Positions 11,286 through 23,806 are shown, counted from the first letter of the stretch. The stretch is DNA of 64,000 nucleotides from Otatea glauca (GCA_036346275.1 CM070730.1:1116309-1180308); one strand, 5' to 3'. The notes: generated by a model not told the origin, from the sequence alone. Numbers and translations: made by a program.

Positions 11286-11322
11286 CAAACTGCCTACTGA
11301 AAATCCATAATATGGTTGAAAC

Positions 11323-11951
11323 TAGGGATGGCAATCTTACCCGATTACTCGTGTACCCGTGGGTAAAAACCCTAATAGAGGTGGGTATGTTCCTCTTTTA
11401 TTATTCGCGGGCATGTTTATGGAGGCCAAACTCTACTCAACGGGCAAATGGGTATGAGTATGGGGGAGCTTCAACTGTACCCGTTCCGTCCTATTACCCG
11501 CCACCTTCTATTGACATATGGGCTAGAACAGGCGCCCAGTTGGCCCCCTGATCCCAAATTTGTGGTACCTTATTTTAGTAATTGTTGAGCATCTGTGTGT
11601 TATTTGTCTGCATTTATTATTTTAATTCTCATTCTCATGTACATTTGAAATTTTGAATCATTGATAATCATTCTTCAATCCACAGAATGTAGCTAATACC
11701 CATAATTTCATCAAAAGAATTGTATTAGTACAATAGCTCATTAGCTCCTAGTGCCATTTGGTTGGAAAGATTGTTGATAGTGGCGGGTAAACGGGTATAC
11801 CCGCGGGTATTTGGTACTCGCGAGCGACGGGTATGGGCGATATTCTTCGCCCGCGACCCTTTACGGGTATACCCGTGGGGGAGATTTTGGTTCGCGGGTA
11901 TGGGTATGGGCGAGCACTACCAATACCCGCCGCACCTGATTGCCATCTCTA
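11323..11951. mobile_element. Non-autonomous hAT element (MITE-like, 629 bp)
   Basis: Termini are TAGGGATGGCAATC and its inverted partner GATTGCCATCTCTA. They are flanked by a perfect 8-bp duplication GTTGAAAC (11315-11322, 11952-11959), the size typical of hAT. The inside is rich in ACCCG/CGGGT motifs such as GCGGGTATGGGTATGGGCGA. It encodes no transposase. Confidence 0.9.
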
Positions 11952-11959
11952 GTTGAAAC

Positions 11960-13021
11960 TGCTCAAAAAATGTCAATATGGTGAAAAAAATTACGTGCTA
12001 TCAATGTAGTATAAATTGCAATAGACCCCTCATATCGAGCAAAGACAACAAAACAACGTTATAGTATCCACGCAGAAACAAACTCCTTGTAGTTTAAACC
12101 TTCATCTCAAACTGACATTGGAGCAAAACCTTCACTAGAAAAATTCCGAAAAGTACAATGCTACAAGTAGAGTGTCGTCAAATTCCAAATTAAAAATTGC
12201 CAAAACCTCCATATTATTCAACGTATCCAAACGGTGAATAAAACAACAAAATAACGGTGATGAAACACCAAGTTTAATTGTCTCCTCAACTAACATTATT
12301 TTTTTTCTTCAAAGCCAATGATGAAACATCGAAGAAACCGACGATGAAACATCGAAGAAAATTGTCAAATAAACTACCAATGATAAATCGATGATGAAAC
12401 ATCGAATAAATCTCCAGTGATAAATTCTGCCTAAATTGCAATAAATGAAATCCACTAATAATATGCATAAAAGCATTAATTGCAATGAATGAAATCCATC
12501 AAGAATATGAGCACAAAATAATAGACATAATAGCCTAAATTGTTCATGAATATCGCCAAATAATCATAATTGCAATAAAATCCCACTTTTGTTGGCACTA
12601 GAACAGTTACCGGGGTAAAAAAATAATTTTTTCCTCATGCCCACATATTGAAGAACAACTCTCATCTGAATCTGCCGTATAAGGAAACCGATCTTGCCAT
12701 CGAACTTCTCAATGTCGAATTTAGTGGATGACATGGTGTAAAATAAAATTACAGATAAAAAAATATGGTAGATTCTAAAACATAAAACTTCTTGGTAAGC
12801 TTCAGGTGCATGTAGAAATCTCTGGTATGCTGCTGGTACGCTTTGGGTGCGCTTAGCAAAATATGATGAAAATCAGAAGCTGGAGCCGAGCCGAGGTGAT
12901 CCAATGAAAAAGCCAGAGCAGGACCTGCTCAAGAAGCTGGAGTCGGACTTAAATCCACTTCTGGGATCTCTTTGAAGTCCCATTGGACAAAAAGAACTGA
13001 TCTTGCTCTTGCGTGAATAGA
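11960..13021 (-). other. Internal AT-rich region of the retroelement, no gene
   Basis: Non-coding DNA with a short degenerate tandem repeat built on GATGAAACATCGAAGAAA (about 12318-12410). No gag, protease, RT or integrase block was seen on either strand. Confidence 0.5.
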
Positions 13022-13540
13022 TCAATACAAGTGAAATTCTGTCGTTGTCTTCAAGTCACAAACATGACGACCGCTGGAGATTGCTGGGCACATCGAGAGG
13101 ATGGAGAGTGGCGTGATCAGCGAGGATGGACATGACGCGGACTGCGATGTGGTGGGTGATGTTGCTGCCCAAGCTATCGTCGGAGAGGAACACTCAGAGT
13201 TGCGACGGAGCCCACTTAAGGCTGTGCACCCGTTGTTGGCAAACGGGTACGTTGCTCCGACAAGCGGCGATTCTAATGTGCGGTGCGGGCGACGCATCCC
13301 AAGGGAGGCCATCACTGCGTTGTTCGTGTGATGCGAGGGGCAACACAGCCCTCTCGGGTTTAGTGGGGTCTCGATCCGGTGGAGGAGCCTCAGGCCCTTG
13401 AAGCCATAGATTTGTATCTCGCGCTCGAGGACGATCACGAAGTGGTCCTTGGACAGCTTTAGGGCTCGGATGTCGGACTTGAAGGAGAACTCACTGAGGC
13501 GACAGTTCCGGCCGTTGTCCAAGATCGTGACCTTGTTCTG
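13022..13540 (-). pseudogene. Captured ATG18/WIPI (autophagy beta-propeller) gene fragment
   Basis: The minus-strand frame reads from the LTR border: QNKVTI at 13540, then FSFKSDIRALKLSKDHFVIV, a YGFKGLRLLHRIETPLNPRG segment and a LCCPSHHTNNAVMA segment. These are consecutive beta-propeller strands of PROPPIN/ATG18 proteins, which bind phosphoinositides during autophagosome formation. The phosphoinositide-binding FRRG motif is not seen. After about residue 85 the similarity stops. The remaining reading to 13022 is unassigned and may come from another source or be frameshifted. No ATG start exists, since the frame runs into the LTR. The coding part contains no obvious intron. It is most likely a gene fragment carried by the retroelement. 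Confidence 0.75.
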
Positions 13541-13701
13541 TAGTTATGAGCACAGTGATGGTAATGGCTTCAATATTTACATATATAAGGGGTTAGCTTA
13601 TATAGCCAAAAGAGTCCTAATTATAAAAGGCTTCGACTAACAACTTATTTGGATAAAATCAAAAGATATGGTAAGTTAAAGATATTGAGTTATCTCCAAC
13701 A
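13539..13701 (-). repeat. 5' LTR of the ATG18-carrying element (shortened)
   Basis: It aligns with 8987-9212 over the TGTTGGAGATAAC start, the GGATAAAATC-containing block and a GGCTATATAAGCT box, but lacks about 60 bp near its 3' end. It abuts the ATG18 fragment with no recognisable tRNA primer site. Confidence 0.7.
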
Positions 13702-14675
13702 TGTAGGAAATCACGTAGTATGCTTTGGAAGTGGTGTGAGAGCACAGCGAGAAGTTGGGTGGTGGATTTGATGAAAGCACTGTCTCAAAGAGAGTGCATG
13801 TAAGGCCCCCATTTTCGAAAATAAATATCAACAATGGGTTCCCCGTGCATATAGTACTAGTCCCATGATCAGTGGCTAGCACGCATAGATTATAAATTGA
13901 AATCACATCCATACACAATAATGTTACATACGCTAAGCTTCTGGAAATTACACATTAGTATTACAAGCCAAAAACTCGAAAAGCAGCAGCGGAAACTTTA
14001 TTGCTCTTGTAGTATGCCCATTCACCCTCAGGCAACAGGCAAGGTAAAGCCCTAGAAAACATCGTCATCATAACCTCCAAATCCTGAATCGTAGTAAAGA
14101 TCATCGGGTTAATCGATGTCTTCACCTAAAACAACATTGATAGCAAGATTGAGTACATTGTGTACTCAGCAAGTCTTATAGTGTATCACAGATGCAATTA
14201 TAAGTAAATGCAGCGCATTGCAATGGAAGGGTTTCTACAGTTGTTTTTGCATTGGCAAAATAAAGCATAAGTATAGACTAGATTGCAACTGAAGTTTGTA
14301 AAGGAGCATCTTATTGTAATAAACAAGTATTAATTTAGCGTAAATCATATCACAGTCTATCCGACTGATTCAATCTATTCCTATGTCATCCCCTGACATG
14401 AAATGTACATATTCCAAAACACCATTTTCCCATCAAATCATTTTGAAAATACTAAAACTCTAACCATGTGATGACTTTACCAAGTGCCTTTAACCGTAGG
14501 CACGGCTAATTAATTAGATTTACACTCTGCAAAGGTGTACAGTTTTACTCACAAGAAATGATCTGCCACTTTTGCCAGGCTAGTTGACACTCTTCCTTTG
14601 GGGTGTCGGCATGGTGATCATGACATAACCGTTACAATATTTAAGCCTAACTTTGCACCAGCCCGATGACGTTAG

Positions 14676-16008
14676 TGTTAGTGTTATGCCCTTGAGGCAA
14701 TCATTTAGATGATTGTAATATGACTATGTTTATGAATAATAATATGATTATTGGTCCAATGAATGTATATCATTGTATTGATCAACAAGTATGTGACTTG
14801 CTTATGAATCTCTTTACTTATTGATATAATTCAATAAATATCTCTGATCGAATATCATCGTATAGGACAATGATGAATAGATCAGCACATGTAGTGATCG
14901 ATGATCATGCTTCATAGATCATAGGATATGGAGATATCATCTATACATTGTGAACGCATGTTAAAGAACATGGGTTAGATAGACCCGCCATGGGACACTG
15001 CGAGAATGTTTCATTCTTATGTGTCATCAGTGTATCTCATACATAGTAGATGTATGATCCTTAGACCTGAGATTGTCATATTCCCTACATGTGTAATAGT
15101 TTTCCTTGGGGCTATCAAACACTACTTCCTAACCGGATAGTTATAAAGGTAGCTTCCATGTTTACTATGAAACGTGCAAAGGAAGTGGCGATCAAGATGG
15201 AATTTGCCACTCCAATGAAACGGAGATATATGACAAGGCCACTCGTGTGATATGATTAAGGAAGTGCATGGCCATGCCGTGATTGAGAGTCAATCACAAC
15301 TTATTAATATATCACGGATACGAGAGATGGATTGAATCATCAAAGGATGACATGCTTCTCGCCTTGAGTTCAATCTTCATATACTTGGCAAAGGGATTAT
15401 TACATGAGTACTTTTGATAGGTTCTATCCGATTTGATCATAGTATGTTTGGGAGTTGGCATACTTTGCAAGGAGCGCTACCAACTATTGGATTGAAAAGG
15501 AGTTTTACGAATCCATGTCCAAGCGTCACGTAAACTGTAGGGTCACACACTTAATGGGTGGGACGCATTAATTTGGATTGGATCCGTAATTAATGGACCT
15601 CGTGGGCTTAGCACGATGGGCCCCGGTTTAGGGTTTCATCTCGTGGCTATATAAGGAGGAGGAGGGTGGGCACGTGGTCTTCTTTCCACGGTTTAGAAGT
15701 GATTCACGAAACCCTAGCCTCCTCCTCTCTGCGCCTGCCGAGCGACGGTGCTTGCACACCGGCGCCTGACGTTCCATCCTGGGCGTGTGGACTCTGCGGT
15801 GATCTTTGCTGCGACTGCGGCGTAGGAGGACGATCCACTCCATCGACGCAACGACTGCGGCGAGGACGATCCACTACATCGACGCGCGAAGGATTCCTCA
15901 TATGCGCGTCTAGTGGTAATCTAATCTGTGATCCCCTTCTTGCGAGTAGCTTTCTGGTTATGCAGTAGGTTTTTTTTGTGCTAGTGTAGCATACCGCGTT
16001 CCTCTTTA
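14676..16008 (+). repeat. BARE/RIRE1-like Copia solo LTR nested in solo LTR A
   Basis: Starts TGTTAGTGTTATGCCC, matching the BARE/RIRE1-type start TGTTGGAAATATGCCC, followed by TTGAGGCAATCATTTAG. It has a TATATAAG box at 15648, and ends at 16008 in CCTCTTTA (a CA end mutated to TA). The duplication GTTAG flanks it (14671-14675, 16009-16013). The related LTRs at 19809 and 44525 run straight through the insertion point, which confirms the borders. Confidence 0.85.
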
Positions 16009-18429
16009 GTTAGATCCTTACTATGGAGAAGGAACATGACAGTGAATCCCTGTCATTTAAAGTGGTAACACAAGCAGTAATTCCCTGCATTGTAGGCAGT
16101 AAATCCCTACAATAAGGGTTTCTTCCCATATCAAAACGTACATCGTTATACCGATATGCATTTACCCACAACGAAGTGTGGAAGCCCCTCATAAGCAAAC
16201 CTAGAAAGGATTGCTCATACTATCTCCCGCCTACCAATGTGCAAAGCCAGACCTAAGCAACTTAATAGATTAAGGCTGCCCCATCCCAGCACTTGTGGTT
16301 GCACGGAATTCTTGGCTTGAAAACAACCCATAGCTCGGTCCTTAATCCGACACGGGCAATAATCTCCCCTTATACTATGTACAAGTCTAACCCTTGCACA
16401 ACCGGCTATTGCCAATAATTGCCCGCATCTAAACCATAGTTTTATTTTGAGTTTTTAGTCAAAATACCAACAATTGACATCATGTCATAACCAACCTTTT
16501 TCAATTCTCAAGAATCAATTTTGATCTGATCATATTCAACGTTGGTTCTAAAGCATGGCTAAGCATGATTATTAGTCGTGTATACCCAATGTGACATTAA
16601 GTAGTGTCTACCCCTTTATCTATGGTTAAGAAAGTTCACATGTTCATACTTATCAAGGAAGTTTCATAAAATTATCAGGTATATCTACCAATATTCCAAC
16701 ATAGCATTTTCTTGACAAGTACGCGCATGCATAATAGTTTTGCAATCATTGAAAGTAAATACTTGAAGTATTAGGACCAATATGATCAAGGGGGTGCTTG
16801 CCTTGCTGATCACAGTCGGGTATAAAGTCCGGATCGTCGGCGAGGTCGTCGTCTGCTAATTCAGGTTCGTCGGAATCTACTCGTCGATCATCAAGAATAA
16901 TATACAATAAATAGCAAACCAGTATAAGGGCAAAAAGAAGTCAGATAGAAAATTATTTAAAGTAGAAAGATTTGACTTATAGTGATATCATAACACAGTA
17001 TGTTGTTAATAGGATTCAGATGCAAAGCAATGTATTTAAAGACTTTTGAATGAAACATTTATCACTATATTTCTGGCTGCCATCTTATTGGGCATAACAC
17101 ATTTAGTTATTTATCCCATTTTCATGAACTAATTGCTAGGTGCAAGCATGGTCTCAAATGATCACATACATATATATACATATATACCTATTATACTCTT
17201 CATACTAAATCACATCCTATTTGCATGAATCATTATTTGTTCAATATTTTCTTACCTAGCCTAACATTATTCTGCCATTATGCTGAAAAGAAATATGTTT
17301 AACAAATTACCAAAAATTCTTTTCTTATCCATTTAGTTATTATAGCATAGTTACTAATAATATTAAACTTTAATAGAAAAGACATAAAACAACTAGTTAC
17401 CCAAATATTTTTATAGAATTAGGTTCATAGCAGAATAAGGATCTTAATAAAATTGGTTCCAAATAATATTAACTTTGTTTGCAAAATTTCCATACTTAGT
17501 CTACTTTCATATGTACTATTCCCCTTTGTATTAAAATATTTTTTCGAAATAGAATTTCAAAATATTTTTGCATATTCTGGAAGCTCTTGATTTTATATGA
17601 ATTTAGAAATTGTTTTCATCTCATTTGGATTCCAAATGCGAAAGATATTCAAGTTTGAATTTTTAACCGATTCAAAAATCGAATGAAAATAGCAAAATAC
17701 GCTTTCGCTGTGCTGAAAGTGTCTTTTGCTTCACGCCATCAGGTCTCACTCAAACCGAACCCAGACGCTGACATCTCGGGTCCACCTGGCAGTGACTCGG
17801 TGCTTGCGCAAAGGTCCCGGATGCAGTCACTGACATCTCGGTCCCGCGACTCAGAGGCACAGAGCAGAGCCCGGTGAACTTGGGCTCGCCGGCGGCGAAC
17901 TAACTCCCGCCAGGAGAAATGGGTAGCACCTACGGTTTCAGCATGCTAAAGCGCATTTAGGGGACAGCCTAATAACTCTCGGCGATGATCAGAGATGGGT
18001 CGCCGTCGAGGCCGAGCGGCGGAGGTTACGGCGACTAGCTGCGTCAGCGAGAGAAGACAACTCCAGTGGAATGGGTTCTGGTTCTAGCATCTATGGGTTC
18101 CGAGGGTTTCATTTTTGCCAAAAGGAAGCTCAGAGGAGAGTCGGATTAGCTCACCACCGATCGCCGGTTTCGGAGAAGAAGGGGGCGTAGTGGCGCGAGC
18201 TCGGTCAATTTCTGGAAATAACAGAGGGGTTTTGATTCATGTGAGCTGGTGATGCTATAACAGAAAGCAATTGAGGAATGGGTGCTTGTACCACCTTCAA
18301 TCGATCACGATCCGGATGTTAGGGTTCTTCGGCTGATTCAAGGAAACGCGAAATTGGCAGTGATTACTGGAGTATACTGGATGAAACAAGAGGGGTTTTG
18401 ATGAGCACTCTCTGGCGATCAAGGTGCGG

Positions 18430-18437
18430 TATTTATA
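18430..18437 (-). promoter_or_regulatory. TATA box of solo LTR A
   Basis: Minus-strand TATAAATA in CGGCCTATAAATACCGCACC, at the position equivalent to 20811 in solo LTR B. Confidence 0.55.
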
Positions 18438-19579
18438 GGCCGAGGGGGACGCTGTAGATGAGCCAACACCTGGTGTGAACTCGACGGGATTTTGTAGCGC
18501 TAGAACAGGAGAAGGGATGGGCGGTTTGCGGAAAATCTGGGCGAGGACGATGCGTGGCAGGGTTTGGCAGAGGCGGTTACCTCGGGCGAAGCGCAGGCGT
18601 TGCGGTGGCGCGAGCTACAGCCGGCGAAAACAGCTCCGGTCACATGCAAGCACGGCTGCGAGGGAGGAAGAAGAAGGCGGTGGCTGTGGCTGACAGGTGG
18701 GACCACACAGCGATTCGGGCCCGCATGGCAGAGAGAGCAAAGTAGAAGTTCGGCTTGAACTGCAAGAGGCCTAATTTGATTCACTGCATCCATTGCCTAT
18801 CCAATCGGTAAATTAATGAGGAATTTACTGAGTGTACCTAAGATAGTTTAGGATCTACCATAAAAATTTCAGACCTATTTGACGCACGACGAATTTACAA
18901 TAATTCTGACAGTGCATTATGCACATATTCATGCATTCTATTTTATATTTAATAAAGTAAATATATCTCACTCAAAAATTTAGAAACTATTTTACCAGGT
19001 TCCTTACAATCACATTATCCTCCTGTAAAATTTTTAGCTTTATATTCTTGATAGTTTATTTAATAAAATTCTGACATTGAAGTTTCTAGATTTTTAACTA
19101 TTCAGTTTTTGATTTTTTATAAATATCAAACCTAAAGATCATCTCCTAATATTTTTACTGAAGATGACTCTATCCAGGGAGAAGATAATATAAATATTTT
19201 CCCATCAAAATTATGTTCATTTAATTTCTGACAATGTTCATTTAATTTCTGACATTTTCACTATTGCTGGTCTTGTTTCATTAATTACCTTTCTTTTCAT
19301 CATTTAATATTTTGTCATGAGTTTAAAATATATATTTTGAGTTCTGGATAGCTCCATGAATTTTTACAGTAATTTTTCTTATTTGTTATTTTACAAATCT
19401 TTTCTTATTACTTAAGTAATGGTTGATTGATTAAAAAAAGATTTTTCCTTACAAGCAATAATCAGAAGAAGTCAAGAAAACTCATATAAAATTCAGAAAA
19501 TCCAGGGAAAATCAAATTAAAACTTCTTAAAAATATATCAATTGATTTCTTTTTATCACTCATTTTTTAGGATGTTACA

Positions 19580-19808
19580 GTGCAACCCGACTAAAGAAGC
19601 ACTTGGCAGGACGCGGTACGAGTGTCGTCCATTGTAGTAAAGTTTCTGCGGAAGTTCGTGAGTACTTTCAGCGTGAACTAGATAGAACGAAGGACAAGAA
19701 GGACAATGGAGAGGAGAGGCTAAGGAAATAAGCAGCAACTGGAGATTCCCGGCCAAGGAGAAGTGTATATTTAGAGTACATAGGTGATGCTCATGAGGAG
19801 GACCAACT
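19580..19808 (+). pseudogene. BED zinc finger/hAT gene fragment between two solo LTRs
   Basis: Reading from 19582 gives ATRLKKHLAGRG, CSKVSAEVREYFQRELDRTK and, after a stop, a DAHEEDQL end. The RLKxHLAGRG-plus-EVREYFQRELDR pattern is the region next to the BED zinc finger in rice-type hAT transposases. The fragment continues upstream of LTR A (KHCLKES at 13775-13798) and downstream of LTR B (23933), so one gene relic was split twice. A TAA follows RLRK near 19731. Confidence 0.75.
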
Positions 19809-20810
19809 TGTAACAGCATAAAATTAATAAAATAAGAAATATAATGTAAAAAATATTTGTGTGAATTATTCTTAAATTTTCTGGCTTTTCTTAAATTATT
19901 ATAAATTCTTTTGGCATTTCTCTAATAAAAGAAGGTGAATTAAGGATATAGTAAAATGGTAAAAGTAAAAAGATAAAAATACCAAGTCAAAAAAAATCTG
20001 CAAAAATCATAGATAAAATATTAAGAGCTCTCTAGAGCCAGATTATGGTGGTTGGAGACCTGGACTAATTAAAATATAATTAAATCAAAGCAAAAGCATG
20101 TGAAAGAAAAATCAGGGCAGAAGGTAATAGAATTTTGTGGAATTCTCAAGAAGCTATCATGGGTTGAAGTTTTTACCTTGCAGACATCAGCACAGTACCT
20201 ACCTCTGGTAAAAATATTAGAAATTAAATATTAAATTTTATAATTTTAAAAATTCAAAAACTGTGAAGAAATAAAATGGAAAATAGTAATGTCAGAATTA
20301 TTATTAATTAAATATTAAGTATAAAAATCTGGAAATTTTACATAAGGTGGATAATACTATTTCAGACTCATAAAAGTTTTACAAAATATTAACCTCATTT
20401 TTGTCATCAATTAAATGTAAACAGAATCTGCAGAAATGGAGAAGCTCCATTGTCAGAATTTTGATAAAATTTTCACTTGGAGTTTTTACCTGAAATTTTC
20501 TAGGATGTTTATCTTTGCCTTGACGACTTAGGTAATTTTTTTATAAAAATCAAAGTCTGAATGACAGTTTGAACTGGTGAAGAAATCTTGGTCTGTCCAG
20601 GGCCTTCATCCGAGTTCCCGTTCATCTCTCGCTGACATGTGGGCCCGACGGGCAGCCAGTCAACCCGCCGACCTCTGTCTTCCAGCTAGCCCCCGCACGT
20701 CAGCCTCTCGCACACGTTCTTCTCCCTTCTCCTCTCTGCTCTCTCTCGCGTCGACGCCTTTGACCGCCGAACCGCCTCGCTGCTCACCTGCCGAACCGAC
20801 TCCACCCCCA

Positions 20811-20818
20811 TATATAAG
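20811..20818 (+). promoter_or_regulatory. TATA box of solo LTR B
   Basis: TATATAAG in CACCCCCATATATAAGCGTC, just upstream of the GC-rich transcribed-looking leader. Confidence 0.6.
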
Positions 20819-23800
20819 CGTCGCACGTCGTCACAACCGACCCATTCTTCCCCCACGAGCCTCATTCCGCCGTATTTCCCGCTCGTCTTCTCCAACTCCG
20901 GCAAAACCCGAAAAGGGAGAAAACCAGCGTTTCGCCTCTACGATCAATCCCAGCCTGAACCAACCGAGCCGAAGCTTCCTCTCAACGCCAGGAGCCATTC
21001 TCCACCTTCGGTTCGAGCCTTTCTTCTCCGACAAGCCCTCTCGTCGAGCTCCTCCGTCCACCGTCGCCGCGCACGGTGAGAACCCCTCTTCGGTTACTCA
21101 TTCCTTTGCTCAAGTGGTAAAATAGAATCCTTATTATGCTCTGATGCTTAATTTGGTGAAAATGAAGCTAGTTGAACTGTGTTTTAGCCCAGCCGTCGCT
21201 CTGCCAAGGCCGCCGCCGCACCTCGCACGGTGGCACGCCGCTGCAGACCACCCCCAGCCGAACCTAGACCACCCCCTTGTGCCCCTTAGCATGCTGAGTC
21301 TTTGGGTGGAACCCATTCCTCCTCCCAGGAGGTGAATCGCCGCCGGCGAGCTTCACCCAAAGCTGTCGCCGCGTTCGCACGGTGGCGACCCCGTTCCCAG
21401 CCGTCTCCAGCCATCGCGCGACCGCCCACGGGTGCGCACGGACCTCCTGAAGCCTATCATGGAACCCATTCCGCCGCCCCGAAGCTAGTTCGCCGCCGGT
21501 GAGCATCGGCAAAGTCGCCCCTGCTCTGGCTCTCTGTCGAGTGGGCGGGGTTGTCGACCCTGCGCGGCGTTGTTCTGCGTCGGCGCCTGCGAATCAATCG
21601 GTCGATTCTTGCTGCGCTCTGCGTCACTGCCGAGCGGGTCCCCGTTGTCAGCCACCGCGTCGCGCACTTTGCGCGGGCACGCGCGTCAGCTGCGTTGTGC
21701 GCAAAACAAGCCGCTGACACCTGGGGCCCGGCCGTCAGCATCTCAGCCCGGCGCAACCCGAAAATGGAAAGCACACTTTCCCTTTTTGGCAATTTTCTGA
21801 TTTTTAGTATTTTTCCAAAACCTAGAATATTGAATAGTTCATATCTTGCGCATTTCAAATCCAAATTTGATGAAATAAATTTATAAATTCATAATAAATC
21901 GTTTAGATTCATAATATGAAAAAATATCTTCAAAATGATCTCTGGTTAAATTTTAAATTCAAATTTAAAGAGAAAAACTAAAATATGCTATTCATAGAAT
22001 TTTTTAAAATAACCTCCAAATTTAGTAAAATATATTTTGTTAGAATTCTTGTAACCTCAGGAACCTGAATATGTAGAAATATTTAGGGTGTGTTATAAGA
22101 AAAATTTGAGTCGTTAAATATGTAGTAAAATAATTCAATAATAGTCCAAGTAAATTAAATCCTTTAAATCATAGAATAAGAATGAATAATCCATGCAATT
22201 ATTCCTGAATTGTGAAATTGTTTTATTTGAATCCTTCCATCTGATTTCTTTTTACCCTATTAAAATTTGTTATTTGGTATGTTTTGCCGAACGACGTGTA
22301 GAATCCGACGAATCTAATATAGTCGACGACTAGGAGTTCGACGTCGAAGATAATCAACAAGGCAAGCACCCCCTTTGATCATATTGGTCCCAGTTTTAAA
22401 AATGTTTTCACTAAATATTTTACTGCATACATTACTTTTATTAAAGTCTGATATATTATGAAAATTGGTAGTTGTACCTGTAGCTACATAGAACTTCCTT
22501 GATAAGTATGGATTTGTGAACCTTGATAACCCTAGAATAGCATAGACAGTACTTGATGTCAATTTGGGTTACTCACACTTAGTGTCATGCTTAGCCATGC
22601 TTAATGCAACATAAAACCTTAACATGATTAAAAATGTTGGGTATGACATTTAAAGAGTGACATTTCTTTGTGATCGGTATTTTGATCAAAAATGAAAATC
22701 AAAACTATGGTTTAGATGCGGGCAATTATTGGCAATAGCCGAATGTGCTGGTGTTGCACGTAGTATAGGGGGAGATTATTGCCCGTGTCGAATTAAGGAC
22801 CGAACTATGAGTTGCTTTCAGGCCAAGAATTAGCATACAACCACAAGTGCTGGTATGGAACAGCTCTAACTTACTAAGTTATTTAAAACTGGTTTTGCAC
22901 TTGGAAGGCTGGAGTAGTACGAACTGTTTCTTAATAGATTGCTCGAAGGGACGTCCACACCGAGGTGATCATGGAATAAACGTTTACCAATATAACGGTG
23001 TACGCCATACTGTGGGGAGTTCCATCATTTCTATGCTCTGAGTTCTTCCACCACAGAATAGGTTTATCGTCACCGTGTTGGTGCAAAGTCAGGGTTAAAT
23101 AATTTAACGGTTATATCATGACTCTCTGCAGCACACCAAAGGAAGTGTGCTAATATCGATTGCTCAAAGAGTCAGTCATGTCTTGTGGGAAAAGCTGTAT
23201 ACCTCTGCAGAGTGTAAAACTAATCGATTAGCCGCGCCCGCGGTAATGGGCACTTGGTAAAATCATCACATAGTTAGCAGTTTCTATTTTTATAAAATCT
23301 GGTTTCTACCGTGTGTCAGTAATTTCTACTGTGTGTCAGTGGAAATGGTTCTTGGAAATAGTCATGATACCCAGGTACATGAGATTTATTTATGCTTAGA
23401 TTCTGTTATTGTCCGTATTAAATTGCTTTTACTTAAATTCCGTTTTGCAATCTACTATTCTGTATTTACATTCAAAATTAGCTTTATACAAATTAACCAT
23501 AATAGCCTTTCCATTGAAATGACCTGCATGTATTATACGATTTGTAAAAGTCTTGCGAGTACGTAAGTACTCAACTTGCCTATGTTGATATTTTTAGGTG
23601 AAGAATCAGACTATCCCGATGACTCTTACGTTGATACAGGATTCGAGGAATTTAACGATGAATTATTCTAGGGTTTTTACTTGTCAGTTGCCTATGGGGC
23701 AATGGGTTAAAAAGACATACTACAAAAAGTTGTCTCTACTTTAGTTTTTTTTTTACTTTTGGTATTGTAAGAATATTATGTAACTTTGCTTCCGCTGTGT

Positions 23801-23806
23801 AATAAA
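23801..23806 (+). terminator. Poly(A) signal of solo LTR B
   Basis: AATAAA in GTGTAATAAAGTTTATG, 122 bp before the LTR end. The same motif is conserved in the other two LTR copies. Confidence 0.5.

Larger units (their letters stand above)
8987..13701 (-). mobile_element. Small LTR retroelement carrying an ATG18 gene fragment
   Basis: The minus-strand element is bounded by TGTTGGAGATAAC (at 13701 and again at 9212) and CCTAACA (8987). It is flanked by the direct repeat TGTAG (8982-8986 and 13702-13706). The tandem duplication at 8518 supplies a natural empty site. A purine-rich tract (AAAGGGAGGTT on the minus strand, 9213-9223) precedes the 3' LTR. After subtracting a nested solo LTR and a hAT MITE, the internal region is about 2.1 kb. 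It has no gag or pol that I can recognise, so it is probably non-autonomous and of Copia type. Confidence 0.8.
13799..19579 (-). repeat. Solo LTR A of a large-LTR (Del/Tekay-like) family
   Basis: On the minus strand it runs from TGTAACATCC (19579) to GGGGGCCTTACA (13799). It has an exact 5-bp duplication GTGCA (13794-13798, 19580-19584). A TATAAATA box reads on the minus strand (plus-strand 18430-18437), and an AATAAA signal lies near the 3' end (13998-14003). Removing the nested Copia LTR leaves about 4.44 kb. Two relatives occur at 19809-23927 and 44525-48440. LTRs of this length starting TGTAACA are typical of Del/Tekay chromoviruses. That lineage is an inference, because no coding region remains. 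Confidence 0.85.

Noticed and set aside
13101..13401. Plus-strand frames over the ATG18 fragment
   Set aside because: The minus strand carries the recognisable beta-propeller sequence; the plus frames have no similarity.
19580..19808. Internal region of a retrotransposon with inverted LTRs
   Set aside because: Each flanking LTR has its own target duplication and they are in opposite orientation; the spacer is older hAT gene sequence.
20577..21125. 182-residue open frame in solo LTR B
   Set aside because: It spans the LTR promoter and GC-rich leader, has no recognisable domain, and is not conserved in LTRs A and C.
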